A DNA stretch of 64,000 bases from Nonomuraea polychroma (lineage in GTDB: Bacteria; Actinomycetota; Actinomycetes; Streptosporangiales; Streptosporangiaceae): contig NZ_SAUN01000001.1 of assembly GCF_004011505.1 (NCBI RefSeq), positions 9,141,501-9,205,500 on the forward strand, given 5' to 3'. Within the stretch, counting starts at the first letter, position 1, and each line of letters opens with the position of its first letter. The notes beneath the pieces were generated by a model. That model was given only the letters and a program-made list of their open reading frames with translations. It was not told the origin of the DNA and did not search any database. A program made the translations under genes and the position numbers. Below, piece after piece: positions 31,755 to 40,151 of this stretch.

Positions 31755-33566
31755 ATGCATCTCCGCCGAAGCCTCGCCACGGCCACGGCCCTCGGCTGTG
31801 TGCTAGCAGGCACCCTCACCCTCCACACCACGTCGGCTCAGGCGGCGCCGTCCGTCCAAATCTGGCTGACCACGGCCGACGGGTCCGCCAAACTGGTCCG
31901 ACAGCCCGACACCGCGTTCGGCGCCACCACTTTGGCGCGCAACGTGACTGTGTCCCCCGCCGAGACCCACCAGACCATGACGGGCTTTGGCGCCTCCATC
32001 ACCGGCGCCTCCGCCTCACTGATCGCGGCCATGCCGAAGGCCCGACGTAACGCGTTGATGGCCGATCTGTTTCAGACGGCTGGCCTCAACTACCTGCGCC
32101 AGCCGATCGGCGCGACCGACTTCAACCGAACCGCCGACTTCTACACCTATGATGACGGCGCCGCCGACCCGACCCTGTCGCGGTTCAGCGTCCAGCGGGA
32201 CGAGACCGAGAACATCCTGCCGCTCGTCCGCCAGGCCAGGCAGCTCAACCCGGCGCTCAAGGTGATGGGCTCCGCATGGAGCGCACCGGCCTGGATGAAG
32301 GACTCGAACAACCTCAACGGCGGCTCGCTCAAGAGCGAATATGTCGCCACCTACGCCGACTACCTGGTGAAGTTCGTGCAGGCGTACGGGGCCGCGGGCG
32401 TCCCGGTCGACGACCTGACGGTCCAGAACGAGCCGCTGTTCCCCACCAGCTACCCGTCGATGGTCATGTCGTCCGAGCAGCAGGCCGATCTGATCAAGCA
32501 GCTCGATGCCAAGCTCACCGCAGCGGGGCTCAACACCCGGATCTGGGCCTACGACCACAACTGGGACCGCCCCGACTACCCCCTCGACGTGTTCTCGAGG
32601 GCCGGAGACGTCTCCCGCCTGGTCGGTGCCGCCTTCCACTGCTACGGCGGACAGGTCTCCGCCCAGCAGCAGGTCGTCAACGCCGGCAAGCGGGTCATGT
32701 TCACCGAGTGCAGCGGCACTGACAGCGCCGACAGTGCCGCCACGTTCGCCGACACGCTGATGTGGCATGCGGAGAACCTGTTCATCCAGAACGCCCGCAA
32801 CGGCGGGGAGTCCACCATCACCTGGAACCTGGCCCTGAACCCGTCGGGCGGCCCGCACCAGGGTCATTGCTCCAACCGCTGCAACGGCGTCGTCGAGATC
32901 AACGGCTCAAGGTACACCCGCAACGCCGAGTACTACGTCCTCTCCCACGCCGCGAGGTTCGTGAAGCCGGGCGCGGTCAGGGTCGGCTCCACCAGCTCCG
33001 CCGAGGTCCAGAACGTCGCCTTCGTCAACCCGGACGGTTTCCGTGTCCTCGTCGCCCTCAACACCACCACTTCGGCGCAGCCCTTCTCCGTCACGGAGAA
33101 CGACCGTACCTTCGCCTCCAGCCTCCCGGCGCGCTCTATGGCCACCTACACCTGGCCCGCTCCGTCCGGTACCCCCGGCGGCGTGCTCAGCCGGACCGGC
33201 TGGACGGCCACCGCTTCGGTGTCGGCGGCCGGGGAGGCTCCCGCTCGTGCGCTGGACGGCGACGAGTCGACCCGCTGGTCGACGGGCCAGGCCCAGGCGA
33301 ACGGTCAGTGGTTCCAGGTCGACCTCGGCCAGGCCCGCACTTTCTCCACCCTGCGCATCACCTCCGCGGGCGGCGATGAGCCCCGCGGCTTCCAGGTCTA
33401 CGCCTCCGACAACCCCCGATCGTGGGGTACGGCGATCGCCTCCGGCACCGGAACCGCCACGACCACGGTGTCCTTCCCCACGCAGACCAAGCGCTACCTG
33501 CGGATCGTCCAGACCGGCTCGGCCGGCAACTGGTGGTCCATCCACGAGCTCAACCTGTACTCCTGA
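31755..33566 (+). CDS. Secreted GH30 glycosidase with a C-terminal carbohydrate-binding domain
   Basis: 603 aa from ATG 31755, preceded by GGAGGAG. A signal peptide covers residues 1-32 (ending SAQAAP). The GH30 (beta/alpha)8 domain has the acid/base E226 (TVQNEP) and nucleophile E318 (VMFTECSG). Residues 475-603 are an F5/8-type discoidin (CBM32-like) domain (ARALDGDESTRWST, WFQVDLGQARTFSTLRI, RYLRIVQTGSAGNWWSIHELNLYS). GH30 includes glucosylceramidases, xylanases, beta-1,6-glucanases and endo-beta-1,6-galactanases. The downstream beta-galactosidase-like enzyme and galactose-type binding module make a beta-galactan (arabinogalactan) role plausible; this is inference. Confidence 0.88.
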   Translation: MHLRRSLATATALGCVLAGTLTLHTTSAQAAPSVQIWLTTADGSAKLVRQPDTAFGATTLARNVTVSPAETHQTMTGFGASITGASASLIAAMPKARRNALMADLFQTAGLNYLRQPIGATDFNRTADFYTYDDGAADPTLSRFSVQRDETENILPLVRQARQLNPALKVMGSAWSAPAWMKDSNNLNGGSLKSEYVATYADYLVKFVQAYGAAGVPVDDLTVQNEPLFPTSYPSMVMSSEQQADLIKQLDAKLTAAGLNTRIWAYDHNWDRPDYPLDVFSRAGDVSRLVGAAFHCYGGQVSAQQQVVNAGKRVMFTECSGTDSADSAATFADTLMWHAENLFIQNARNGGESTITWNLALNPSGGPHQGHCSNRCNGVVEINGSRYTRNAEYYVLSHAARFVKPGAVRVGSTSSAEVQNVAFVNPDGFRVLVALNTTTSAQPFSVTENDRTFASSLPARSMATYTWPAPSGTPGGVLSRTGWTATASVSAAGEAPARALDGDESTRWSTGQAQANGQWFQVDLGQARTFSTLRITSAGGDEPRGFQVYASDNPRSWGTAIASGTGTATTTVSFPTQTKRYLRIVQTGSAGNWWSIHELNLYS

Positions 33567-33592
33567 TCCGCCCCCGAACCACAGGAATCCAG

Positions 33593-34810
33593 ATGAGAAC
33601 ACCGATGAGAATGGCCGCAGCCCTGTTCGCGGTCGCCCTTGCGGCGACTGCCTGTGGAGGCGAAGGCGCCCAGGAGGCCACAGCGACGCGGACGGTCGAC
33701 TTCTGGTACTACCAGCCGACGCCCGACCAGGCCGTCAAGGTCAAGCAACTGGCCAAGGACTTCGAGTCCGCCAACCCCGGCATCAAGATCAAGCTGACCG
33801 AGATCCCCAAGGACGACTACAACACCAAGCTCGCCACCGCGCTCAACGGCAGCGGCGCCCCCGACGCCGGCTACCTCGACCAGCCCCAGATGGCCAGGTT
33901 CGCGGGCGGCGGACAGCTCGCCGAGGTCCCGGCCGGGACGATCGAGGAGGCCGATTACTACCCCGGTGCCCTCGGCACCAACAAGGTCGCGGGCAAGCTG
34001 ATGGGCATCCCCCTCCAGCAGACCACGGTCGTGCTGTTCTACAACAAGAAGTACATCCAGACCCCGCCGACCACCTGGGCCGAGCTGATCGCCGCGTCCG
34101 AGAAGGTTCACCGCGAGCACCCGAACGTCGCCGGGGTCTCCCTGCCCAAGGGTGACGGCTTCGGCGCTTGGATCTTCCCCGCCTTCGTCGCCTCGGCCGG
34201 CGGAACGATGGTCGACGAGGCCGCCAAGAAGATCACTTTCAACGGTCCTCAAGGCCAGGAGGCGCTGGGCCTGTGGCGCACCCTGCTGACGAGCTCCCCG
34301 AGGAAGATCACCAACACCGACCAGGCGTTCCAGAAGGGCCTGGCCGCCATGACCTTCTCCGGCCCCTGGGACGTCCTGGGCATCCGCGAGCAGTTCCCCC
34401 AGCTGAAGTTCGGCGTCTCCCTGCTGCCGAAGAAGCTGGAGGAGGCCTCCACGATCGGCGGCGACAACGGCGTCGTCTTCAGCAAGGCCGACAACCCCGA
34501 CGCCGCCTGGAAGTGGCTGAAGTTCCTGTCCAGCGCTGAGCACAACGCGCAGTACGCCGACATCACCGGCAACTTCCCCGTCAACAAGAAGGCCGCCGCC
34601 ACCTCGGCGCTGGCCGGCGACCCCGACATGAAGATCGTCATCCAGCAACTGGAGTCGGCACGTCCCCGTCCCGCGCTCACCGAGTGGATCAAGGTCAACG
34701 ACGACGTCTTGGCCAAGGCCATCGAAGAGGGCGTGGACGGTGACACATCGCCGGCTGAGGCATTGAACGCCGCCGCCACCCGGGCCACCAAGGTCCTCGG
34801 ATGGAGCTGA
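33593..34810 (+). CDS. Sugar ABC transporter substrate-binding lipoprotein
   Basis: 405 aa from ATG 33593 (AGGAA 6 nt upstream). The signal sequence ends in a lipobox (LAATAC) with the lipidated Cys followed by GGEG. The mature part is a cluster-B type binding protein (VDFWYYQPTPDQAVKVKQLAKDF, PGIKIKLTEIPKDDYNTKL, GKLMGIPLQQTTVVLFYNKKY, AMTFSGPWDVLG). It captures oligosaccharides outside the membrane for the two permeases that follow. The first permease start overlaps its stop by 10 nt. It lies 26 nt after the GH30 gene. Confidence 0.9.
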   Translation: MRTPMRMAAALFAVALAATACGGEGAQEATATRTVDFWYYQPTPDQAVKVKQLAKDFESANPGIKIKLTEIPKDDYNTKLATALNGSGAPDAGYLDQPQMARFAGGGQLAEVPAGTIEEADYYPGALGTNKVAGKLMGIPLQQTTVVLFYNKKYIQTPPTTWAELIAASEKVHREHPNVAGVSLPKGDGFGAWIFPAFVASAGGTMVDEAAKKITFNGPQGQEALGLWRTLLTSSPRKITNTDQAFQKGLAAMTFSGPWDVLGIREQFPQLKFGVSLLPKKLEEASTIGGDNGVVFSKADNPDAAWKWLKFLSSAEHNAQYADITGNFPVNKKAAATSALAGDPDMKIVIQQLESARPRPALTEWIKVNDDVLAKAIEEGVDGDTSPAEALNAAATRATKVLGWS

Positions 34811-35718
34811 TACGGCAGGCGGGCGCCCGAAAAGGCGCCCGCCCCGACACGTTCGTAGGCTGGCTGTTCGTCACCCCGGCCATCCTGCACACGATCGTCT
34901 TCATGGCGGTTCCCGCCGCGGGCGCGCTGTTCCTCAGCTTCACCGAATGGGACATGACCTCCGCACCCCGCTGGACCGGCCTGCGGAATTACCAGGAGAT
35001 CCTCTTCGACCGCGACCTCTACCCCGACTTTTGGATCTCGGTCCGGGTGACCCTTCTCTACGCGGTCCTGGCCGTCCCGGCAGCGCTGTTCACCGGATTC
35101 GTCCAGGCCTACCTGATCGACACGGTCCGGCGCGGGCAGGGCTTCTTCCGGCTCGCGTTCTACCTGCCGGTCGTGACGGCCGAAGCCGCCGTCGCCGCGA
35201 TCTGGCGATGGTTGTACGACCCGCAGTTCGGCCTCATCAACGAGGCTCTCGGCCTGATCGGGATTGAGGGGCCCGACTGGCTCGGCATCCCGGAAATGGT
35301 CGTCCCGGCGCTCGTGCTGATCGCCGCCTGGCAATCGGGCACCGCGATGCTGATCTTCCTGGCCGGGATGAAAGGCATCCCGCGGAACCTGTACGAGGCC
35401 GCCGAGATCGACGGCGCGAACCGGCGCGCGCAACTGTTCAGCCTGACGCTCCCGCTGCTGCGCCCCACCACCTTCTACCTGACGGTCACCGGGGTCATCT
35501 TCGCGCTGCAGATGTTCGGCGTCGTCTACGTGCTCTTCGGCAGAGACATCGGCGGACCGGAGTCGGCGGGCCTCACCTACGTGCTGCAGCTGTACGTGTC
35601 GGGGTTCCGGGACGGCGAGATGGGCGTGGCCAGCGCCATGTCGTTCCTGCTGTTCATAGCGACCCTGCTCATCACCGCGCTGCAGTTCCGCCTCAGCCGA
35701 AGGGACGCCGCCTCATGA
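34801..35718 (+). CDS. Sugar ABC transporter permease (MalF type)
   Basis: 305 aa with six predicted membrane helices, the first at FVGWLFVTPAILHTIVFMAVPAAGALFL. The EAA loop is EAAEIDGANRRAQLFSLTLPLLRP near residue 200, which docks the ATPase. It forms the membrane channel with the next gene product. It starts inside the SBP stop region and overlaps the next ATG by 4 nt. No ATPase gene is present in the operon; in actinomycetes a shared MsiK-type ATPase commonly serves such transporters. Confidence 0.9.
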   Translation: MELIRQAGARKGARPDTFVGWLFVTPAILHTIVFMAVPAAGALFLSFTEWDMTSAPRWTGLRNYQEILFDRDLYPDFWISVRVTLLYAVLAVPAALFTGFVQAYLIDTVRRGQGFFRLAFYLPVVTAEAAVAAIWRWLYDPQFGLINEALGLIGIEGPDWLGIPEMVVPALVLIAAWQSGTAMLIFLAGMKGIPRNLYEAAEIDGANRRAQLFSLTLPLLRPTTFYLTVTGVIFALQMFGVVYVLFGRDIGGPESAGLTYVLQLYVSGFRDGEMGVASAMSFLLFIATLLITALQFRLSRRDAAS

Positions 35719-36620
35719 CCCTGCTCGCCGAACGGACCCGGCCTCCGGTGGGTCACCGACGCGCGGGGAGCCGGTCGGGACGGCGCGCCCCGGCCCCGCT
35801 GCGCGTCGTGGCCTTCCTGCTCCTGGCTGCCGGCTCACTCGTCGCACTCGCCCCGTTCGCCTGGATGGTGGCCACCTCGTTCAAGCAGCCGCAGGACGTG
35901 TTCACCTCCACGCCGCACCTGCTGCCGACCACCGAGGAAGGCGACTGGGCGGGCACCCTCGCCAACTACACCGAGGTCTTCGAGCTGGGCGGGTTCGGCG
36001 GGGCGTTCCTCAACAGTGTCCTGGTCGTCGCCGTGCTGATCCCGCTCAAGGTGTTCTGCTCGGCACTGGCCGCCTACGCCTTCGCCCGCATCCCCTTTCC
36101 CGGACGGGACCGGCTGTTCGCCGCGTTGCTGGCAACGATCATGCTGCCGAGCGTTGCCCTGCTCGTGCCGAAGGTCTACGTCACCCAGTGGCTCGGCATG
36201 GCCGACAGCCTGACCGGCCTGATCGTGCCGAGCCTGGTCTCGGCGTTCGACATCTTCCTGCTCCGCCAGTTCTTCCTGACCCACCCCAAGGAGGTGGAGG
36301 AGGCCGCCATGATGGACGGCGCGAGCCGGCTGCGGATCTTCTGGAGCATCGCGCTGCCCATGGCCCGGCCGGCCCTCGCGGTCGTGACGATCACCGCGTT
36401 CATCTTTCACTGGAACGACCTGCTCTGGCCCCTGGTCATCCTCAGCGACCAGGACAACTACACGCTGCCGCTGGCCCTTCAAGCGCTCGCCTCGGGGCGG
36501 GTCGCCCAGCCGCACCTCGTCATGGCCGGAGCGGTCGTCGCCGTCATGCCCGTGATCCTCATCTTCCTCATCTTCCAGCGCCGCATCCTCGACGGCATCC
36601 AGTTCACCGGACTCAAGTAA
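35715..36620 (+). CDS. Sugar ABC transporter permease (MalG type)
   Basis: 301 aa. Helices begin at PLRVVAFLLLAAGSLVALAPFAWMV; the EAA loop is EEAAMMDGASRLRIFWSIALPMARP and the C-terminus ends RILDGIQFTGLK, the usual MalG tail. It pairs with the upstream permease. The next gene starts 13 nt downstream at a TTG with GGAG in front. Confidence 0.9.
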   Translation: MTLLAERTRPPVGHRRAGSRSGRRAPAPLRVVAFLLLAAGSLVALAPFAWMVATSFKQPQDVFTSTPHLLPTTEEGDWAGTLANYTEVFELGGFGGAFLNSVLVVAVLIPLKVFCSALAAYAFARIPFPGRDRLFAALLATIMLPSVALLVPKVYVTQWLGMADSLTGLIVPSLVSAFDIFLLRQFFLTHPKEVEEAAMMDGASRLRIFWSIALPMARPALAVVTITAFIFHWNDLLWPLVILSDQDNYTLPLALQALASGRVAQPHLVMAGAVVAVMPVILIFLIFQRRILDGIQFTGLK

Positions 36621-36633
36621 TCGGAGCCTCCCT

Positions 36634-38604
36634 TTGCTCATCACCGCCGAGTACCCGTTTTTCCGCGACCGCCCCGAGGTATGGCGCGACCGGCTGACCA
36701 CCCTCGTCGCCGCAACCGGCGTCAAAGCGGTCACCACCTATATCCCGTGGCGGCACCACCAGCCCGACGCCGCCGCACCGCCCGACCTGACCGACGCGGT
36801 CGCCTTCGTCCGGCTCTGCGGCGAGCTCGGGCTGCAAGTCATCGTCAAACCCGGCCCGTTCGTCCACGCCGAGCTCAACTACGGCGGCCTGCCTGACTGG
36901 GTGTGCCCCCTCGCCGATCCCGGGATCGAGCCGCAGCTGGGCGCCGACGGAGCTCCCGTCACATGGTCGGGATCCGAACTCGACGCCGACGGCAGCGCCG
37001 TCCCCTGGCCACTTCCCGCCCCCCTCGGTTCACGCTTCGCAGCGCTCGCCGAGCGGTGGCTGCGCGAGGCGGGCCGGGCCCTGTTCACCCCCGACCTGGT
37101 GACGCCCGCAGGGCCGATCATCGGGAGCCAGATCGGGAACGAAGGCCTGTTCACCAACGGCGCCCGCCCACTGTCGGCATACGACTACAGCGCGTCCGGG
37201 CTGGAGTTCTTCCGCACCGTCCTGGCCCGCGAGTACGGAGACGTCGCCGGCTACAACGCACGGCACGGCACCGCCTACACCGCCTTCGCCGAGGTCGAGC
37301 CACCGCGCGGCCCGGCGACCCCGCTCCAGCACGTCGACTGGGGTCGCTTCCACGCCGCCTACCTGACCGAGGTGCTGCGCCGCTGGACCGACGCGTTCGC
37401 CCCGCCTGTCCCGGTCGTGCTCAACCTCAACCCGCCCGCGGGCGACGACGGCGACCTGGACGCCTGGCTCGCCCGCGTCCGGCCGGAGACCTGGGACGGC
37501 CTGCAGTACGGCTTCACCAACTGGATGGGCGTGGTCTCCGCCGACCGGTCGGCCCACGCCCGCTACGTGATCGCCGCCAAACGCGCCGCCGGACCGAACA
37601 TGGAGGAGAACTGGGGCTTCTCCAAGCTGTACGACACCGCCTACGCCTCAGGCGCCACCAGCTTCCACCAGACCCTCCTCGCCCTGGCGGCCGGTGCAAC
37701 GGGATTCAACATCTACACCGCGATCGCCACCACCGACTGGACACCCGCGCTCGACGCCGTCCTGTCCGCCCCCTACCCGGACTGCCCGCCGATCGACGGC
37801 GACGGCCGCCCCACGGGCAAGGCCGCGGCCGTGAAGATGCTCGCCGACTACTTCACGCTCCACGGCACGGAGTACCTCGAATGCGCTCCCGTCACCTACG
37901 CCACCTGGGGCCTATACACCCCCTACGCCGCGATCGGCGCCTGGTCGCCCGGCGCCGCCGAGCAGTGCGGACGGCCGCTGCTGGACTTCCACCACCGGAT
38001 GCGCGCCGCAGGCCGCGACTACCGGATCGTCGATCTGGAGCACGCCGATCTGGCCGGGCACGACCGGATCGCTCTGCACGGCGGGCAGTTCATGCACCGT
38101 GCAGTCCAAGACAAGCTCGCCGCCCATCTGGCCGCCGGTGGACACGTCTACCTCGAGGGCACGGAACCCGTGCACGACGAGCACGGCGAACCCTGCAGTA
38201 TCCTCGCCGACGCGCTGCACCGCACCGCGCCCCGCGACCTCACCGCGGAGGACGGGGTCACCGTCTTGTCCGGCGCGGCTGACGCCTACCTCCGGATCCA
38301 CCCGGACCATGACGTCTGCTATGCGACCGTCCTGGTCCAAAGCGACTCGGATCCGGTGATCGAACTGGAACTCCGCCACAGGGGCCGCACCCATCAGATC
38401 GAGATCGTCGCGGCCAGGGGCGGCGCGGCCGTCCTGCGCGTCGTCGCGGGCCGGCTCGACGACCACCTCGTCAAGGCCACCAACAGCCATCTCGGATCGG
38501 CCGTCTCGGCCTCGATCCGCTTCGACGGCGAGCAGATCGCCGCCCCTCCGTCCGCCGATCTGCGCCGGATCGGCGGGTCCCCCATCGAGAAGACCGTAGC
38601 CTGA
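36634..38604 (+). CDS. Cytoplasmic GH35-like beta-galactosidase
   Basis: 656 aa from TTG 36634 with GGAG 7 nt upstream. There is no signal peptide, so it acts on imported oligosaccharides. The N-terminal barrel shows TAEYPFFRDRPEVWRDRL, VKAVTTYIPWRHHQP, LQVIVKPGPFVHAELNYGGLPDW, the acid/base E170 in SQIGNEG and the nucleophile E324 or E325 in PNMEENWG. This fits clan GH-A, closest to GH35/GH42 beta-galactosidases, though a beta-glucosidic substrate cannot be excluded. It is the last complete gene of the operon. Confidence 0.78.
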   Translation: MLITAEYPFFRDRPEVWRDRLTTLVAATGVKAVTTYIPWRHHQPDAAAPPDLTDAVAFVRLCGELGLQVIVKPGPFVHAELNYGGLPDWVCPLADPGIEPQLGADGAPVTWSGSELDADGSAVPWPLPAPLGSRFAALAERWLREAGRALFTPDLVTPAGPIIGSQIGNEGLFTNGARPLSAYDYSASGLEFFRTVLAREYGDVAGYNARHGTAYTAFAEVEPPRGPATPLQHVDWGRFHAAYLTEVLRRWTDAFAPPVPVVLNLNPPAGDDGDLDAWLARVRPETWDGLQYGFTNWMGVVSADRSAHARYVIAAKRAAGPNMEENWGFSKLYDTAYASGATSFHQTLLALAAGATGFNIYTAIATTDWTPALDAVLSAPYPDCPPIDGDGRPTGKAAAVKMLADYFTLHGTEYLECAPVTYATWGLYTPYAAIGAWSPGAAEQCGRPLLDFHHRMRAAGRDYRIVDLEHADLAGHDRIALHGGQFMHRAVQDKLAAHLAAGGHVYLEGTEPVHDEHGEPCSILADALHRTAPRDLTAEDGVTVLSGAADAYLRIHPDHDVCYATVLVQSDSDPVIELELRHRGRTHQIEIVAARGGAAVLRVVAGRLDDHLVKATNSHLGSAVSASIRFDGEQIAAPPSADLRRIGGSPIEKTVA

Positions 38605-38619
38605 AGGAAGCGCCATAAC

Positions 38620-38640
38620 GCCAGGGGCGTCGCCCCTGGC
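38620..38640 (+). terminator. 9 bp hairpin after the glycan operon
   Basis: GCCAGGGGC (38620-38628), loop GTC, GCCCCTGGC (38632-38640) is a perfect stem 15 nt after the stop codon, without a T-run. Confidence 0.5.
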
Positions 38641-38680
38641 CGGGCACCACGATCGCCGTACCCCGGCCAACGCCAACCCC

Positions 38681-38824
38681 ATGCCCGTCGCCCAAGTCTG
38701 GCTGACCACCGGTGATGAGCGGAACTGGGTACGGCCCGCCGGCCCCGCCGCACCGACCATCACCGTGAACCCTCGAGAGACCTACCAGAAGATCAACGGC
38801 TTCGGCGCGTCCCCCACCGACTCC
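38681..38824 (+). pseudogene. N-terminal fragment of a second GH30 enzyme
   Basis: AQVWLTTGDERNWVRPA, then TITVNPRETYQKINGFGASPTDS matches the first strand and the substrate-proximal GFGAS motif of GH30 (compare VQIWLTTADGSAKL...QTMTGFGAS in the intact gene at 31755). Similarity ends at 38824, where an IS5-family transposase end begins. The catalytic residues are lost. The operon thus once held two GH30 genes. Confidence 0.7.
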
Positions 38825-38842
38825 GTCGCCCACGGCGCCACC

Positions 38843-39047
38843 CACGACGTCGCCGTGCAGATCGTCGAGCGGAACCCCGCCGAGGCCGGGTTCGTCCCTC
38901 AGCCCAAGCGATGGGGGGTGGAGCAGACCTACGGCACGATGTCCCTGCACCGGCGCCTGGTACGAGTCACGGGTGTACTGGGCGATGACCGACGTGATGT
39001 CCCGCCGGCTGACCGGCCCTTCCACCCCCGCCTGGCGCGACACGTGA
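38843..39047 (+). pseudogene. IS5-family transposase C-terminal remnant
   Basis: HDVAVQIVERNPAEAGFVPQPKRWGVEQTYGTMSLHRRLV and, after a frameshift, YESRVYWAMTDVMSRRLTG, ending at TGA 39045, is the end of an IS5-type transposase (RRWVVEQTYG with the last catalytic Glu). The insertion cut the GH30 gene. Only the last third is left. Confidence 0.7.
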
Positions 39048-39472
39048 GCACCCCGGACCCCCGGCGCGTGGCTGCTGGACCGGATCGACGCCCGCGAGAA
39101 GGCGCTGACCGGCCACATCGAACAGATCCACGCTCAGATCGAGGAGTTGACCGCCCGCCTGCGGGACCTCGACCAGGACCTCGATCATCTGCGGATCACC
39201 CGCAAGACCTTGCTCGTCCTCGCCGGCGAGCCCCGTCCGGCCTCCCCGCCACCACCGGCTCCCGCAGTGCCCGACCATCCCGCCTACCAGCAGATTCTCA
39301 CCCTCATGGCCGACACCGGCCAGCCCTCACGAGCGCGTGACCTCTGCTTGGCCCTGGACCTGCCCCTGGCGCGTAAGAACATCGAGAACACCCGCGCCAG
39401 CTCAAGCGCCTGGTCAGCCTGGGCATTCTCGTGGAGATCGAGCCGGGATTGTTCGCTGAGCCGCGTCCATAG
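39044..39472 (+). pseudogene. IS-associated accessory ORF with two compensating frameshifts
   Basis: GTG 39044 overlaps the transposase stop (GTGA). With +1 near 39062 and -1 near 39395 the product reads MSTPDPGAWLLDRIDAREKA, then QIEELTARLRDLDQDLDHLRITRKTLLVLAG, and DLCLALDLPLARKNIENTRAQLKRLVSLGILVEIEPGLFAEPRP. The first part is a coiled coil and the end a winged-helix-like domain. Genes of this type are found directly behind actinobacterial IS transposases. The two slips cancel so the stop is in the original frame. Confidence 0.55.
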
Positions 39473-39503
39473 CCTGGCAACGAGCCCGTGACCAGCCCTC
39501 CTC

Positions 39504-39748
39504 ATGCAGCGCAAGCGATCAGAGGGACATCAACTCGCGAACCGGCCTTTGATAATCATCGGCGTCGTTTTTGCGGGCGTCGGCCTGGTCGCCCTGACCG
39601 TCGCGGCCTTCCCGCTCTCGTTCCCGGCGTCCCGGGGCTGATCTTCTCGGGCATCGCCGCCGCCCGCTTCGTTCACCTGCGCCGGCAGTCGTCGCGTACG
39701 CATCTGCAGATGGCATCCGAATCCGGCACCATTGCACCCGGCCTATGA
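39504..39748 (+). pseudogene. Small membrane protein, probably frameshifted
   Basis: ATG 39504 opens MQRKRSEGHQLANRPLIIIGVVFAGVGLVALTV, a basic start plus one membrane helix, and stops at 39641. In the overlapping frame the sequence goes on as LIFSGIAAARFVHLRRQSSRTHL up to 39748, a likely second helix end. No ribosome site is visible. Function is unknown. Confidence 0.3.
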
Positions 39749-40151
39749 GGAACTCGCTGTTCCGATAACGTCATAGAGCGGTCGGCCATATTCGGCGATA
39801 GCGGCGCCATCGAGGGTTCGCTGCTTGCCTATTTCTCAACTTGGTGCTCCCAGTCGGCTTGACGCACGATGAAGCCGGGGGCTGCTTCTAGCTCGGTCCG
39901 CGCGGCGTCATCGCCGACGGCAGCGTGCGGCCGGCCGGATGAGGCGGGCGCGGCAGGCGCCGACGGATGTCCGACCAGGTCAGCGACGGCCTTTCGGGGC
40001 GCGGAGACTCTGCGGTGGTGTGAACGCCGAGAGGGGTCGCGCACGCACGGCGAGTAATGGTAGCCGATGCGAGGCTTGTTGACAATTTCTTGAATAGGGG
40101 AGATGTGTGGCTTATGTTCGCTTCAGGTGCCGAATTGCGGTCAGGGGGATC
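39749..40151 (+). promoter_or_regulatory. Upstream region of the giant-protein operon
   Basis: No gene is seen. The last 90 nt are AT-rich for this genome. TTGACA (40079-40084) is followed after 17-18 nt by a weak -10 (GATGTG/ATGTGT at 40102-40108). Transcription would then start near 40114, which favours GTG 40152 (with AGGGGG in front) over GTG 40107 as first codon of the operon. Confidence 0.45.
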
